Positions 11,105 through 21,398 of a stretch of 64,000 bases of DNA are shown here, piece after piece (the stretch's first letter is position 1; every line of letters starts with the position of its first letter). Under the pieces are notes generated by a model. The model searched no databases and was not told where the DNA came from. It saw only the letters and a program-made list of their open reading frames with translations. Source of the DNA: Knufia peltigerae (Eukaryota; Ascomycota; Eurotiomycetes; Chaetothyriales; Trichomeriaceae); assembly GCA_030247855.1 (NCBI GenBank), contig JAPDRN010000003.1, forward strand, positions 558,001-622,000, read 5' to 3'. A program made the position numbers and the translations under genes.

Positions 11105-12100
11105 AGTAGACATTGTCGGGAAAATAGGCTTGGAGATAGTTGCACAGCATAGAGGTATTGCAAGTCGTGAGACCGAGATAGACAAGTTTCATATTACCTG
11201 CCAGGTAATTCATCATTTAGAGAGATTGATTGCAGCACTATTATATTATCCGACTCTCCTCCTCGAGCGTTGTTTATGCGACCGGGGATCAGAGGCTTGT
11301 GAGTTCATTTTGGCCCCTGAATGGTCAAAAGTCTCGGCGTTGAGGCTCGGCATAAATTCCAAGTGTCAACATTGTTTTTAGTTCTCTTTTCTTTCTTTTC
11401 TTCCTTTCCTCCTCGCATATCATATAAAAGTCAGAAATGGAAGAAACACACAAAAGATGCGATGGAGGGTTTCTGTGGCTGTTTACACAATAACGACCTT
11501 TCACAATCTGTAGGTCTACGTGGACAAAGTAAGGAGAAAGTCCAAATTGCTGGACATGTTTGCACTGCCCATGCCGTCTGGTGTCGGTGACATGATTGCA
11601 AGCACATCTAACCTATCGCTATTGCACACTTCCAACCCATCACTTTGTGATCATGATTGTCCTGTTGTCATACAATCCTGGAAGAAAAAGAACAGATACA
11701 GGATACATGCCTGCAAGTTGATCTGGTAGGTATTCAATAACGCCAATCCCCTCCAGCCTCGTCAGCCTCGTTGTCGTTGTGGTCGTTGACAACGTGCATC
11801 GAGGCCGCCCTCGCCATCGTCCATCAACAGACCCCTTTTCATTCGGACGTTCGCCAACGTTCCATCAACACCGGAACATCTCTTTCGCCGCTCTATCACC
11901 ATGCTGAACAACAGCTTCGCCAAGCGATTCATCCCAGGGCAGAGACTATATCAGTGATGCTCTTTTCCCAATTTCCAAATCTCTCACCCTCTCACTCTCC
12001 ATCATCACCACTCGTTCGAAAACCCTTCGTTTCATCAACATTCGTTTCCATCCATCAGTTTCATCATCACCAGAACTTGCTCCGAACCCATCTCTCAAAG
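11105..12100. other. spacer and leader of the GPI-type gene
   Basis: Noncoding by inspection. Between 11771 and 12100 a frame stays open in phase with the downstream gene but is low-complexity, so I treat it as a C-rich 5' leader. A longer N-terminus starting there cannot be strictly excluded. Confidence 0.45.
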
Positions 12101-14441
12101 ATGTGTACTCCGTTCGCTATCCTGTGGCTGTTCTTGGTGACAGTAATCCAGGCAATCAACATCACCACCGCGTCACCCTCAAAGACTTGTTGCAATGGCA
12201 CTGGAACTGTTACTGAAACAGTCTTTACCACCATCCACCCGATCCCTGTTTTGCACACTACTATCACGGTCTCTCCCCTTCCTCTTTCGTCCGTCTCTGT
12301 CGTCCCTCCGGTTCCAAAGTATCCAAATGCCACCGCCTGCACTGAAGTTTCTGTCACCAGTAAGTTGCCAAACCAAAACCTCACCGTGCGAGTGAGAATG
12401 CATGGAGTCTATCAAGCTAATTTGAAAAAACAGTCGACAAGACTTTGGTTGTATCCAAGACGTTCACTACCACCGCTACCGCTACCGTGGTTCAAAATGG
12501 CAGCTTGATGGGTGAGTCTGAGTCTGAATCTGAATCTTTGAGTTCCAACTCAAATTCACGTTTTGCCCGTTTTTCGCGACGCGTCAAAACACGAATTTTG
12601 AAGAAACAAAAACAACTAACTTCAATGTGTTCGCAGTTCACTCATCCGATCTGTTTACTACTTCCACTAGTACCCACACCCTCTTTACCACTGGTATGAT
12701 ATTGATCTCTGCGAGATTGCAAAAAGAAAGAATAAAGAAGATCGAAGACCTGACAATGAAGTAGTCACAACCGGACACAATGAGACCACTGGCACCGAAC
12801 CTTCGTCTACAAAGGCAATTGTTCCAATCCCAACTGGTGCAGACAATGTCACTTCTACGACCACTGTGGTTGTTACCAGAATGACCACTTCGACTCTAGG
12901 TGAGTATCTCTTCTACCCTTGCCCTCATCGTTCAACGGCAAGATCTGACCATCATTGCAGCTTTGACCAATCTGACCAACACTGAGGTTGAGACTGTGTC
13001 TCCATTGTCTGTTCCGACCGTTACTTCTGTCGACACTACCACTCTGGGTACGTGTTGTATTGGTTCTTGTATCCCCTACTTCTTTACGCTGCAGCTCCTG
13101 CGTGAACGCATCGCAGCAAGATATCCCAACACATCACAATTTCACACCCCTTGCCTCTGCCTATCATCTACACTACACTGTGCTATTTCTGATAGTAACC
13201 ATTGCTAACATCTCTGGCCTTATACAGTGACAGTCACTCACACCGTCAATCTCTCCTTCTCTCCCTTGCCCACTGTGACTGCGCACCCTCTGCCTCTCAA
13301 GACGGTCCATCCGAAGAACATCACGGTCTCGACCTTCACCTTTCACGACACCACCATTGTGGCTCACACTACGGGTACTCTGGGGTTGTTGTCTCTGTCG
13401 TCAACCGACAATGGTGAAGCAAGCACCACCACCACGACCATCACCGTCGTCGACAATGGTACGGACACGGCCACTGCTATTACATCTTCCGACCCGAATA
13501 TCGTTGTCGCTCCGACTGGCGTCAGCGTCGGTTTCGGTACAGGATTTGGTACGGGAACAGGGACAGCATTCTTCCCGCTGATGACCAACGGAACATTCAC
13601 CGCAGCAACCTTGACCCCGACCGCCCCCTTTGGCATTCTCCTATCATCGACGACCACCACCTCTGGAGGATTGACCACCAACATGAGTGGCCATACCATC
13701 TCCCCCGAGAGTCAACAAAATCTACCCGCCAATGCTGCCGTCGGCCGCGCCCAAGCTCCGGTTTTCTTCAAGTATGCAGTGCGCATGTTGACTCTTTTCC
13801 GTTCGGTTCACGCAAATGTCGCCGTCACCGAGGCTCACACCTCTTCCGTTGTTGTCCAGAACAAGACTACGACTACAACGACTACAACTCGTTGTACCGA
13901 GACTTCCACTACTTCCGTGGTCAGTGCCAATGGTGGCAACGGCAAGGGCCACAACTCGACAACCGTGACTTCAACACATACTGCACTCGTTACAGTCCCG
14001 GTCACAAAGATCAATGCCACCTTGCCACGACCACACTCGCGTCACACCCCGGCAGTCTCTGCTGCACACACTGGTGACAGAAACGACAACCAGACGACCG
14101 CATCTCCGACTGGAATCTGGCAAAACACCACGACCACACGTGGATCTTCATCGAACTCGACCCACGCCATGATGACATCGACGTCCACCTCGGTGGCTGT
14201 CATTCCAACTCCTCACGGGTCCGTGTTCGAGTCCATGGTCACGTCGGCAGGTCACACTCTTGGTGTTCTCGTCGTCAACGCTTCTTCGAGTCAAACTCAA
14301 GCTCGGAACAACAAGAACCAAGTCGCTTCACCCACGGGTGTCGCCGGAGCATCCCAAGTCACCCCTCCGGTCAAGGGTCTGGTCCTTGTCACCTGTACCG
14401 GTTTGGTCTCTTTGGCCATCGGTGCTTGGGTTTTGTTGTGA
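12101..14441 (+). CDS. Ser/Thr-rich GPI-anchored cell-wall protein
   Basis: Six exons (12101-12359, 12434-12511, 12637-12693, 12762-12899, 12961-13047, 13228-14441) give about 610 aa. A clear signal peptide (MCTPFAILWLFLVTVIQA) starts at 12101. The body is Thr/Ser/Val-rich, with runs such as KTTTTTTTTRC and many N-x-S/T sequons, as in heavily O-mannosylated wall proteins. The C-terminus is a small-residue stretch (GVAGAS), a spacer and a hydrophobic tail (GLVLVTCTGLVSLAIGAWVLL), a typical GPI-attachment signal. No enzymatic domain is recognisable. All five introns lie in phase 1, so exons 2-5 are symmetric and each encodes a short Thr-rich module. It is probably a structural or adhesive wall mannoprotein; the function is inferred from composition only. 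Confidence 0.8.
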
Positions 14442-15274
14442 AAAACAAAACCCACAACCCTGATTCTCTGCTCCTCCAGCATTGCAAGATGGTTTACAAC
14501 AAGTCTCGTCATTTTGTTTCGAACGCAAAACAAAGAGTCTCGACTGTCATCACACACGTTCGTTGACCGACCTACTGATTGATCGACTGATCGACCCTTT
14601 CTTTTCTTTTCACTTTTCTACCTGTGCTCGGTCAAGAGCCTGGATACAAAAAAAACCAACCCCAGTCATGGTCAATCTCGCTCACTCGCCAATGGGTCTT
14701 CAAGAAGTCAACTTTGTTCATTCCAGACCAAACACCGAGTCGGCATTGGTTTCTTCTTTCCAACTTTTCAATATGTCCACGACGTTTTTCCCTTCAACAA
14801 TATCACGCCAAACCCACCCAAAATTGAAACTGGGGTTTTGAACTACCCCCTTGTTGCGCAGTTCCAGTGTGCAAGCAAGGAGGCTTCAATCATCCTATCA
14901 GGATGATGGGAATGGGAATGGGAATGGGAATTTTTCTGTCTCTCAATTCAGGAAAACCCCATCAGAAGGAATGCTTCTTCTCCTTTTCAGGATCGACCTT
15001 GACTTTTTCTTAACGAGCTTTTTTGCTTATGCGCATTATTTTCTAATTACAAACAAAAAAATGAGGCGGATGTGCCATTGACCATGGTCATGACAGTTGG
15101 TCACATTAACAAAACATAGAATCCAAAGGATACTTTCCATACACTTCCATGTCCTCTGTAATCATGCTCTGTAAAGTTCGGTTCCAATGTTCCTCCATCA
15201 TTCCTAATCACTATACACTTCTCCCGTTCCCGACGCACGCAAACTGGCCCAACCGTGTGTTGCCTCAACCTCAC
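14442..15274. other. convergent 3' spacer
   Basis: Between the stops of the GPI-type gene (+) and the 1148-aa orphan (-). It contains the (TGGGAA)4 tract and no believable gene. Confidence 0.5.
14907..14930. repeat. (TGGGAA)4 tract
   Basis: Four perfect TGGGAA hexamers in noncoding sequence downstream of the GPI-type gene. Confidence 0.85.
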
Positions 15275-18200
15275 TCAATCCTGCTTCAAATGAATACTTG
15301 ATATTTCCAGCCTGTGCCCTCTACTGCTATTCTCAATCTTCCTCAACAGCCCTTTCTTGGCTATTTCCAACTCTTCTCCAAGTTGAGCCTCGAAGTTGGT
15401 AGTACTGTCTCGAAGCTCCGAGCTTAATAGCCTATGCATCGTCTCATTGCCTTCACAACAAACTTGGTCCGTCCACTCACTCATACTGCGTATGTCAGCA
15501 TCACTTCGGAGCGCCGAAAGACTACCGACACAGTCTTTATACACTTGTGCCCACGGTTCAGAGTTCGAAGGCGCTGGTTCACCCTTGGCCGATGATGTGA
15601 AGTTTTCAAATGGGGCGGAGTCGCTTCCGTCCTTGCTCGACTGTTCTCGAAAGTGTTCTAGACCTGGGATAACTTCAAGGTCCGGGTTTCTGGCGTTCGC
15701 ACCAAGGCTAATACTGCTTCGATGCCCATAGTGGTCGACATACGCTTTGAAATCCGAGCTGCTGCTCCTGTAGAGTTTCTTCCACCTTCCAACTAGGCCT
15801 CGGCGGCCTTTCTTTACTCGAATTACCAGGTTCTGGTTGGCACTGCGCGGAAGGGGCATACTCTTCGTCTTTCCCTTGTCCATACGATGTTTGCGGCCGA
15901 AAGGTAATCTTCTCAGTGATCCACCAGGAGTATACATCCCTAGGGGTGTCAGAGACCTGTTCCATGTCGTTGTGGGCGTCGATCTCGGAGGACAAACATC
16001 ATTTGATTGGTCTTTGGCAAAATCCTCAACTATGACACCATCTTTGCGCCCTGCTGATCCACATCTTTCATTTCTGGTATGACTTGGGAAGCGACTCCAA
16101 ACCCCAAGCAGATCTTTCAATGGTGTGCTTGAGCTCGAGCTTCCAGGCTCGTCTTCTGCAAGGTTTTGTGTCGCAAAACGTTTTCCAAAATCTAGTATGC
16201 TCTTTTTCCGTTTCTTCTCTACCAAAAGGACTGGAGCTACTGAATGTGTCTCGCTAGCTGTAACCTCGTGCTGTTCAGTATTGGTTCGTGGTATCTCTTC
16301 CGATACAGAGAGTCGTTGCCGTGATCGAATTACATGGGTTGGCCCCTTTTCTACTGCCAGAATATGACTAGTAACTTCCGGGTTTGAGTTGTCCGTACTG
16401 AGACTCGACCTTCGATTTCTCCTCCTTCCATCGCGATCAAATTTGGGTGCTGTGAGAAAGCCACCCATGGAGTCATCAGTCGGCTCATCTAAAGCTCGTT
16501 TGAGAGTTCTCCTCCAGATGTCAGTTGTTGATTCATCCAAGATAGGCTTACTGCATCGATCAGTAGACGGCATGTCGGAAGCTGTCGAGTATTGTCGTGG
16601 TCTTGACCACAATGGTCGACACGGACTTCCAGAATCACTCTCTGACCTGATTGGCCTACGTCGTCGAGGAATTTCGATTTCACTCAGTCTCTCGTTACAT
16701 GTGTCGTGAACTTCCTGCGCACTGATCTCCGTGAGCTGTTCTCTTCTGGCATCCTGGAGCTCGCCGTAACTGATTACACTTAAAGCTTCGTTAGCTTCGG
16801 TGAGGGCCCGCGTCCGTCTTGCAGAGGCGTTGCGCAGATGTCTTCTTCCTTCGGCAGGTCTGCCTGGCATGCTCACGCTTCTGTGGTGGCTGAGTAATGG
16901 ACCTGGTTTGTCCTCATTAAAAGCATCTCGTTGCTGCTGTAACGACTGCCTGCCAAACCATGCACTCTCCTCAGCAACAGACAAGCTACCCAAGCTAGGA
17001 TAGGACGATCGAAGAGGAAAGCTGACAGTTTCTGACCTGCCCCCGATTGCGATGCTGTTCGGGTTTCTTCGCGGTACACCACTGTGTGGTTCATCCAGAT
17101 CAGCAGCCTCGTCATCACTACAATAGTAGGAAGATGAGTCTCCTCGGCTCACAATGGGTCGCGAACCTCTGAGTTGTGGGGCATAAGTACTGGATGTGCT
17201 AGGTCTCCATACCAGTCGCGGTATATCCTGACTAGACTCGCTTTCAAAAAGTCGCATTGTTTGTGGATCTGACGGCAGGCGATTGTGCTCCGAAGTTGTA
17301 GTGCCTGGCATGCGACTGGATGGCGAAGTCAAGTGTGTCGTCGGACAGTATTCCATCGAGTTCTTGTTGGGTCGAATTATAGTGGTGTGGCTGGTATCTG
17401 GACGGGAGCTTCCAGCAATAAATGATGGGCTTGCCAACCTCTGAGAAATCCGCATGTTGTAGAGATGGATGGAATCGCAGTCAGACTCGTCCACGGATGT
17501 CATATATCTGCCTGATACATCATCTTTGCTAGACATAGTGGCCATCCGAGGGGAGGACGAAATATTAGGAGTCGGTTTTGCTTGATCCGAGGTGGCGCTT
17601 GGTTTATCCTCTGTGGAAGTTTTAATTTCCGTAGAATCGCGCTCGCCAAACTGAGTGATCGCGTTAATCAAGCTGGTGTCTAGGTTGGAGATCAAGCTGT
17701 TTCGGTTGTTGTCTGTCGTTGAAACAACGCTGTCTCTCTTCTCCCCATCCATTGAATCACCCATCCTTTTTGACATTCCTTGGCTATCTTTATTTTTGTC
17801 TTGATTCAAGGAAGCAGATTCGGGGTGAGCTGTATCTAATGGAGGAGTTTCGTAAGTAGGGAGTTGATGTAGTTTGGCGACAGCGTTATCAGCGACATCA
17901 GATGACTGCCTCGAGAGACTGCCAGGAGCATCGCTCTGTCCATCCACCAAGAATGTTGACCTAGGAGGAGCGGAAGGTAATGGAGGTCCAAGAGCGGGAC
18001 GCGAGGTCGGCTTCGTAGGAGAGCCTCCTGCCAGATCATGCTTGATGGATGACCTTCTAGAAGAAGGATGTAGTAGCGCCTCTGCTGCTTGTGGACTGAG
18101 TTTGAGGGTCGCGTCACTACATTTTAGCATTGTCGTTTGAATACTTTTGGCGTCACTGTCGTAGCCACCTTCACTGCCCGACCTAGACATGAGTAGCTCT

Positions 18201-18721
18201 AGAAGACCCGTTGAACGTTGACTCAGGGCCGCCTCTTGATTCTCCGGCTCCAATGGTGCTGGTTGGGGTACTTTGGATACCCGAACCGTATCGTCAGAGC
18301 CGATTTGTAATTTGGAGCTGCTCTTGCTCACCCCCGACTCTGACAATTTTTGCTTGATGTGTTTGCCCAATTGCTCGATACGGCCTGGCTGTTTCTGATC
18401 ATCAGAACGCTTTGTTCCGAATTTGAAATCAGCATCGAATGAGGATTCTCTCTGGTGTGTTCGTTCATGTGGTCTCAGAGCTGTCTGATAGCCTCGAACG
18501 GAAGAAGATGACCTAAATATCTGCCGTAGAGCATCTGTGTCCGTAGTATGGGAACCCGAGTGACCAACCGAATGGGGCACGGTATTTGCAGGGAGGGACA
18601 TTGACGAAGCCGAAGCCGGATTGGGAAGTGACTTGAGGTCGGATGCTTCATATTCATCCCCATGGCTGCGGACGCCGAAGCACGATAATAGGGGAGACAA
18701 TAGTTTCTTAACGGTTCGCAT
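15275..18721 (-). CDS. large low-complexity protein of unknown function
   Basis: A single open frame of 1148 aa from the ATG at 18721. A second ATG lies 12 nt upstream at 18733 in a weaker context (T at -3 versus A). I recognise no domain. The N-terminus is short and basic-hydrophobic (MRTVKKLLSPLLSCFG). The body is rich in Ser, Arg and Asp, with many RRxS and SxR stretches that look like phosphorylation sites, consistent with a disordered regulatory or scaffold protein. The last about 150 residues are less disordered and include a basic segment (VRVKKGRRGLVGRWKKLYRS) and a predicted helical C-terminus (EAQLGEELEIAKKGLLRKIE). An uninterrupted frame of this length with normal codon usage supports a real gene. 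It is divergent from the RUS1-family gene. Confidence 0.75.
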   Translation of the reverse strand: MRTVKKLLSPLLSCFGVRSHGDEYEASDLKSLPNPASASSMSLPANTVPHSVGHSGSHTTDTDALRQIFRSSSSVRGYQTALRPHERTHQRESSFDADFKFGTKRSDDQKQPGRIEQLGKHIKQKLSESGVSKSSSKLQIGSDDTVRVSKVPQPAPLEPENQEAALSQRSTGLLELLMSRSGSEGGYDSDAKSIQTTMLKCSDATLKLSPQAAEALLHPSSRRSSIKHDLAGGSPTKPTSRPALGPPLPSAPPRSTFLVDGQSDAPGSLSRQSSDVADNAVAKLHQLPTYETPPLDTAHPESASLNQDKNKDSQGMSKRMGDSMDGEKRDSVVSTTDNNRNSLISNLDTSLINAITQFGERDSTEIKTSTEDKPSATSDQAKPTPNISSSPRMATMSSKDDVSGRYMTSVDESDCDSIHLYNMRISQRLASPSFIAGSSRPDTSHTTIIRPNKNSMEYCPTTHLTSPSSRMPGTTTSEHNRLPSDPQTMRLFESESSQDIPRLVWRPSTSSTYAPQLRGSRPIVSRGDSSSYYCSDDEAADLDEPHSGVPRRNPNSIAIGGRSETVSFPLRSSYPSLGSLSVAEESAWFGRQSLQQQRDAFNEDKPGPLLSHHRSVSMPGRPAEGRRHLRNASARRTRALTEANEALSVISYGELQDARREQLTEISAQEVHDTCNERLSEIEIPRRRRPIRSESDSGSPCRPLWSRPRQYSTASDMPSTDRCSKPILDESTTDIWRRTLKRALDEPTDDSMGGFLTAPKFDRDGRRRNRRSSLSTDNSNPEVTSHILAVEKGPTHVIRSRQRLSVSEEIPRTNTEQHEVTASETHSVAPVLLVEKKRKKSILDFGKRFATQNLAEDEPGSSSSSTPLKDLLGVWSRFPSHTRNERCGSAGRKDGVIVEDFAKDQSNDVCPPRSTPTTTWNRSLTPLGMYTPGGSLRRLPFGRKHRMDKGKTKSMPLPRSANQNLVIRVKKGRRGLVGRWKKLYRSSSSDFKAYVDHYGHRSSISLGANARNPDLEVIPGLEHFREQSSKDGSDSAPFENFTSSAKGEPAPSNSEPWAQVYKDCVGSLSALRSDADIRSMSEWTDQVCCEGNETMHRLLSSELRDSTTNFEAQLGEELEIAKKGLLRKIENSSRGHRLEISSIHLKQD

Positions 18722-19626
18722 TGTAAATAGCATGTAAAATGTAAATTCAAAACGTGATGAGAGGGGAAGCGATGCTAGACTGTTAGTTCTCGGAAGCGAT
18801 TTGAGGGAATGCTCTTTCGAGGAATAAGAGAGAAGCAAAGCAAATAAAGGGATCTGACAGTATGGTCATGATAGAGAAATGCCACGTAGGTATGGCAAGG
18901 AAAGAATCAACGCAGGGAAGAGGGGGGAGGAGCACGTAGTCAGAGGAAAAGGCAGGAACTGCTCTGCAACTGCCTTACATTGCATGAGCTTCATGTTGGA
19001 TGCTTCAGCACTTTTTCGATACAACGCTATAGTGGGATGGATGTCGACGCCTCGAAATCTCTGCGAAAGACGTAAAGTTGCTCATGTTCGTCAGTGTCGC
19101 AAAGCATAGATCTGATGCAAACATTCTGTTCCTTCTTTCGACTTTGATTAAAGTGACATCTTCATGAGATAACGGAACGCTTGATGGATCTGTGGCACCG
19201 CATCATCGTCGCTAGACTGGCAATCTCGAATTCACGGTTGATTAGCGACTGATGCAAGTATGTCGTGAAAGAGTGATAGACGTATTGAGGGTGTTGCACT
19301 GCCCATCACGTGAGTGAGCTGTAAAGTACGGCAGATTATTTAGCCGCCTACGCACTTATACAGAAGAGCATAGTGGCACCAGTGTCTGTTTCAAATCCCG
19401 TAACGTTTCACAAGGGCCACTTTGAAAGTACAGATCCAGAGTTGCACAATTGTCTTGTTCAAACGCTCCAGATTATATTTTAAGAAGTCCTAACTGAGTG
19501 TACTTGGACTTGATCAAACAAAATGATCTAACGATTCGACCAAAGTTGACTACTAGACATTCAGTGAACGACCAATACATTTATCGACGTCGGGGCGTTC
19601 ACGGATTCTAGGTACTTCTTCCCGAG
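18722..19626. promoter_or_regulatory. divergent promoter region
   Basis: A 905-bp spacer between the divergent starts of the 1148-aa orphan and the RUS1-family gene. No coding frame is supported. Specific sites could not be assigned. Confidence 0.4.
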
Positions 19627-21000
19627 ATGACTACCAAATGGACGCATAAGTTATCTATTACTGAGCTCGATGAGGATGGTCTCCCATCGGTCGTCTACCA
19701 ACTCGACCCAGCTACAGCCCGTGTCAGAAGACAATCAGCCCAGAAGTCCGCCTCCATCACATCACGCTCAATTCTTCAGAGATGCATATCACCGTTTCTG
19801 CCAGCTGGCTATCCTTCCACGGTGACCCCTGACTACACTCCTTATCAGATCTGGGACTCGGTACAAGCATTCGCCTCCACTATTGCTGGTCTGCTGGCGT
19901 CAAGGGCCGTGTTCGTCGGCATGGGTGTTGGATCCGAGGATGCGTCGCTAGTCACCACAATGTTGCTATACATCGCTCAGGAAACGATTGGCCGAGTTGC
20001 TACAATCCTCTTTGCTCATCGTTTTTCTCAGCGTATCGAAGCCGAAGTCAAATTCTATCGATTCTTTGCTGACATTGTCAATGACATTGCTTTCGTGCTA
20101 GACTGCATGAGTCCTGCTATGCCTCTGCTCGGACGGGTGTTGACGCTCTGCATCAGCAACGCATGTCGAGCAATGTGTGGAGTTGCTGGTGGTAGCAGTA
20201 AGGCTATCTTGAGTTCCCACTTTGCCAAAGCAGGGAATATAGGTGAGCTGAACGCGAAAGATGGAAGTCAAGAGACTGTCATTAGTCTAGTAGGAATGTG
20301 GGCAGGCGGCCTGGTTGTTAGCAAAGTCCACGGAACAAAGGCCACATGGTCTCTTCTGGTGCCTCTATTAATGCTACATCTATGGGCCAATTGGCAAGCC
20401 GTGAGAAGTGTCCGCTTGAACTCTTTAAACAGTGAAAGAGCGGCAATTTTCTTCACAAACTTGATCGATGGCCGGATCATGACTCCTGATGTAGTGGGGG
20501 AGCAGGAATCGGTGCTCAGACGAACAAATCATGGGATGGACCTTCAAATTGGTCTTGATTTGAATTCCTTCCTGCATTTCATGCAAACATCATTGAGGAG
20601 CGAATCTGATGCACTTATGGAGTTCAACCATGTGGTTGAAATCTTCGCGAAGGAAGAGTACCTGCTCTGGGTTGATTATGAGAGAAGGAAGGGTGTCATG
20701 GTGCTGAAAGAAACAGCGACAGCTCAGGCTCAATTAAAAGGCTTCTGGCAGCTGGTTCTATGCTTGCGTGGCAATCTGCCCTTGACCAGAGATCTCAAGG
20801 TTCAACAAGATTCGACTGCCGCCAAGTCTGAGGCCTCGAATGTGCTCGTGTCCTCTATGTACAAGGTTCATGAAGAGTGGCAGCAGGTCCGAAATCAAGC
20901 TCAACAAGTCGGCTGGGATCTCGATGCGACAAACTTAGTCAATGGCCAAGGACGCCGGATCCGAGTAAAACTTGCCTCTGAGGATAAGAAGGACAAGTGA
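19627..21000 (+). CDS. RUS1 family (DUF647) protein
   Basis: A single-exon 457-aa protein. The central region matches the RUS/DUF647 family: LPAGYPSTVTPDYTPYQIWD near residue 58, then several hydrophobic helices (AFASTIAGLLASRAVFVGMG), and RFFADIVNDIAFVLDCMSP with GRVLTLCISNACRAMCGVAGG and the ISSHFA-like SSHFAKAGNIGELNAKDGSQET. These are the most conserved parts of plant ROOT UVB SENSITIVE proteins, which act in vitamin B6 and light-related signalling and are membrane-associated. The biochemical activity of the family is not established, and the role in fungi is unknown to me. The C-terminal about 150 residues are soluble and ordinary. The length is normal for the family. Confidence 0.85.
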   Translation: MTTKWTHKLSITELDEDGLPSVVYQLDPATARVRRQSAQKSASITSRSILQRCISPFLPAGYPSTVTPDYTPYQIWDSVQAFASTIAGLLASRAVFVGMGVGSEDASLVTTMLLYIAQETIGRVATILFAHRFSQRIEAEVKFYRFFADIVNDIAFVLDCMSPAMPLLGRVLTLCISNACRAMCGVAGGSSKAILSSHFAKAGNIGELNAKDGSQETVISLVGMWAGGLVVSKVHGTKATWSLLVPLLMLHLWANWQAVRSVRLNSLNSERAAIFFTNLIDGRIMTPDVVGEQESVLRRTNHGMDLQIGLDLNSFLHFMQTSLRSESDALMEFNHVVEIFAKEEYLLWVDYERRKGVMVLKETATAQAQLKGFWQLVLCLRGNLPLTRDLKVQQDSTAAKSEASNVLVSSMYKVHEEWQQVRNQAQQVGWDLDATNLVNGQGRRIRVKLASEDKKDK

Positions 21001-21356
21001 AGAGACAGACTAGCAAACTTCGCTTCCACGTCAATAGCGTCGACTGTCACATACCTGGTGGAGATGTGGTATGCGAGGGTGCTACCTAGAACGGATGCGT
21101 CCATTTATGGCAGGCGAATAAGGCACGGAGCGTGCCTTGGTATCCTATTGTACAATACAATTGTAGCGGAGTAGGGCAATTTTTGATGAATGCCACCTCA
21201 CAGTGTTTGGTTGGAGCATTGAACAGAATGTTTGATGGCTGCAGGCGCCCAGATTGCAAGGGGGTTGATTTTTTTCCATCACAGAGAGCTGAAGAGCCAT
21301 TTACAAACAGACTGCCAATCTGGGCAAGGTTCTGGAATGTCCTTGAAACTGGGTAA

Positions 21357-21359
<3 letters not shown>

Positions 21360-21395
<36 letters not shown>
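21360..21395. repeat. (CT)18 microsatellite
   Basis: A perfect CT dinucleotide tract of 36 bp in intergenic sequence, ending directly at a TGCAG. Confidence 0.95.

Positions 21396-21398
<3 letters not shown>

Noticed and set aside
11771..12100. N-terminal extension of the GPI-type protein
   Set aside because: In frame, but it would bury the signal peptide behind 110 low-complexity residues. ATG 12101 has A at -3 and directly begins a signal peptide.
13772..13832. Candidate extra intron in the last exon of the GPI-type gene (GTATGC...CGAG)
   Set aside because: Its length (61 nt) would shift the frame, and the sequence is open as it stands.
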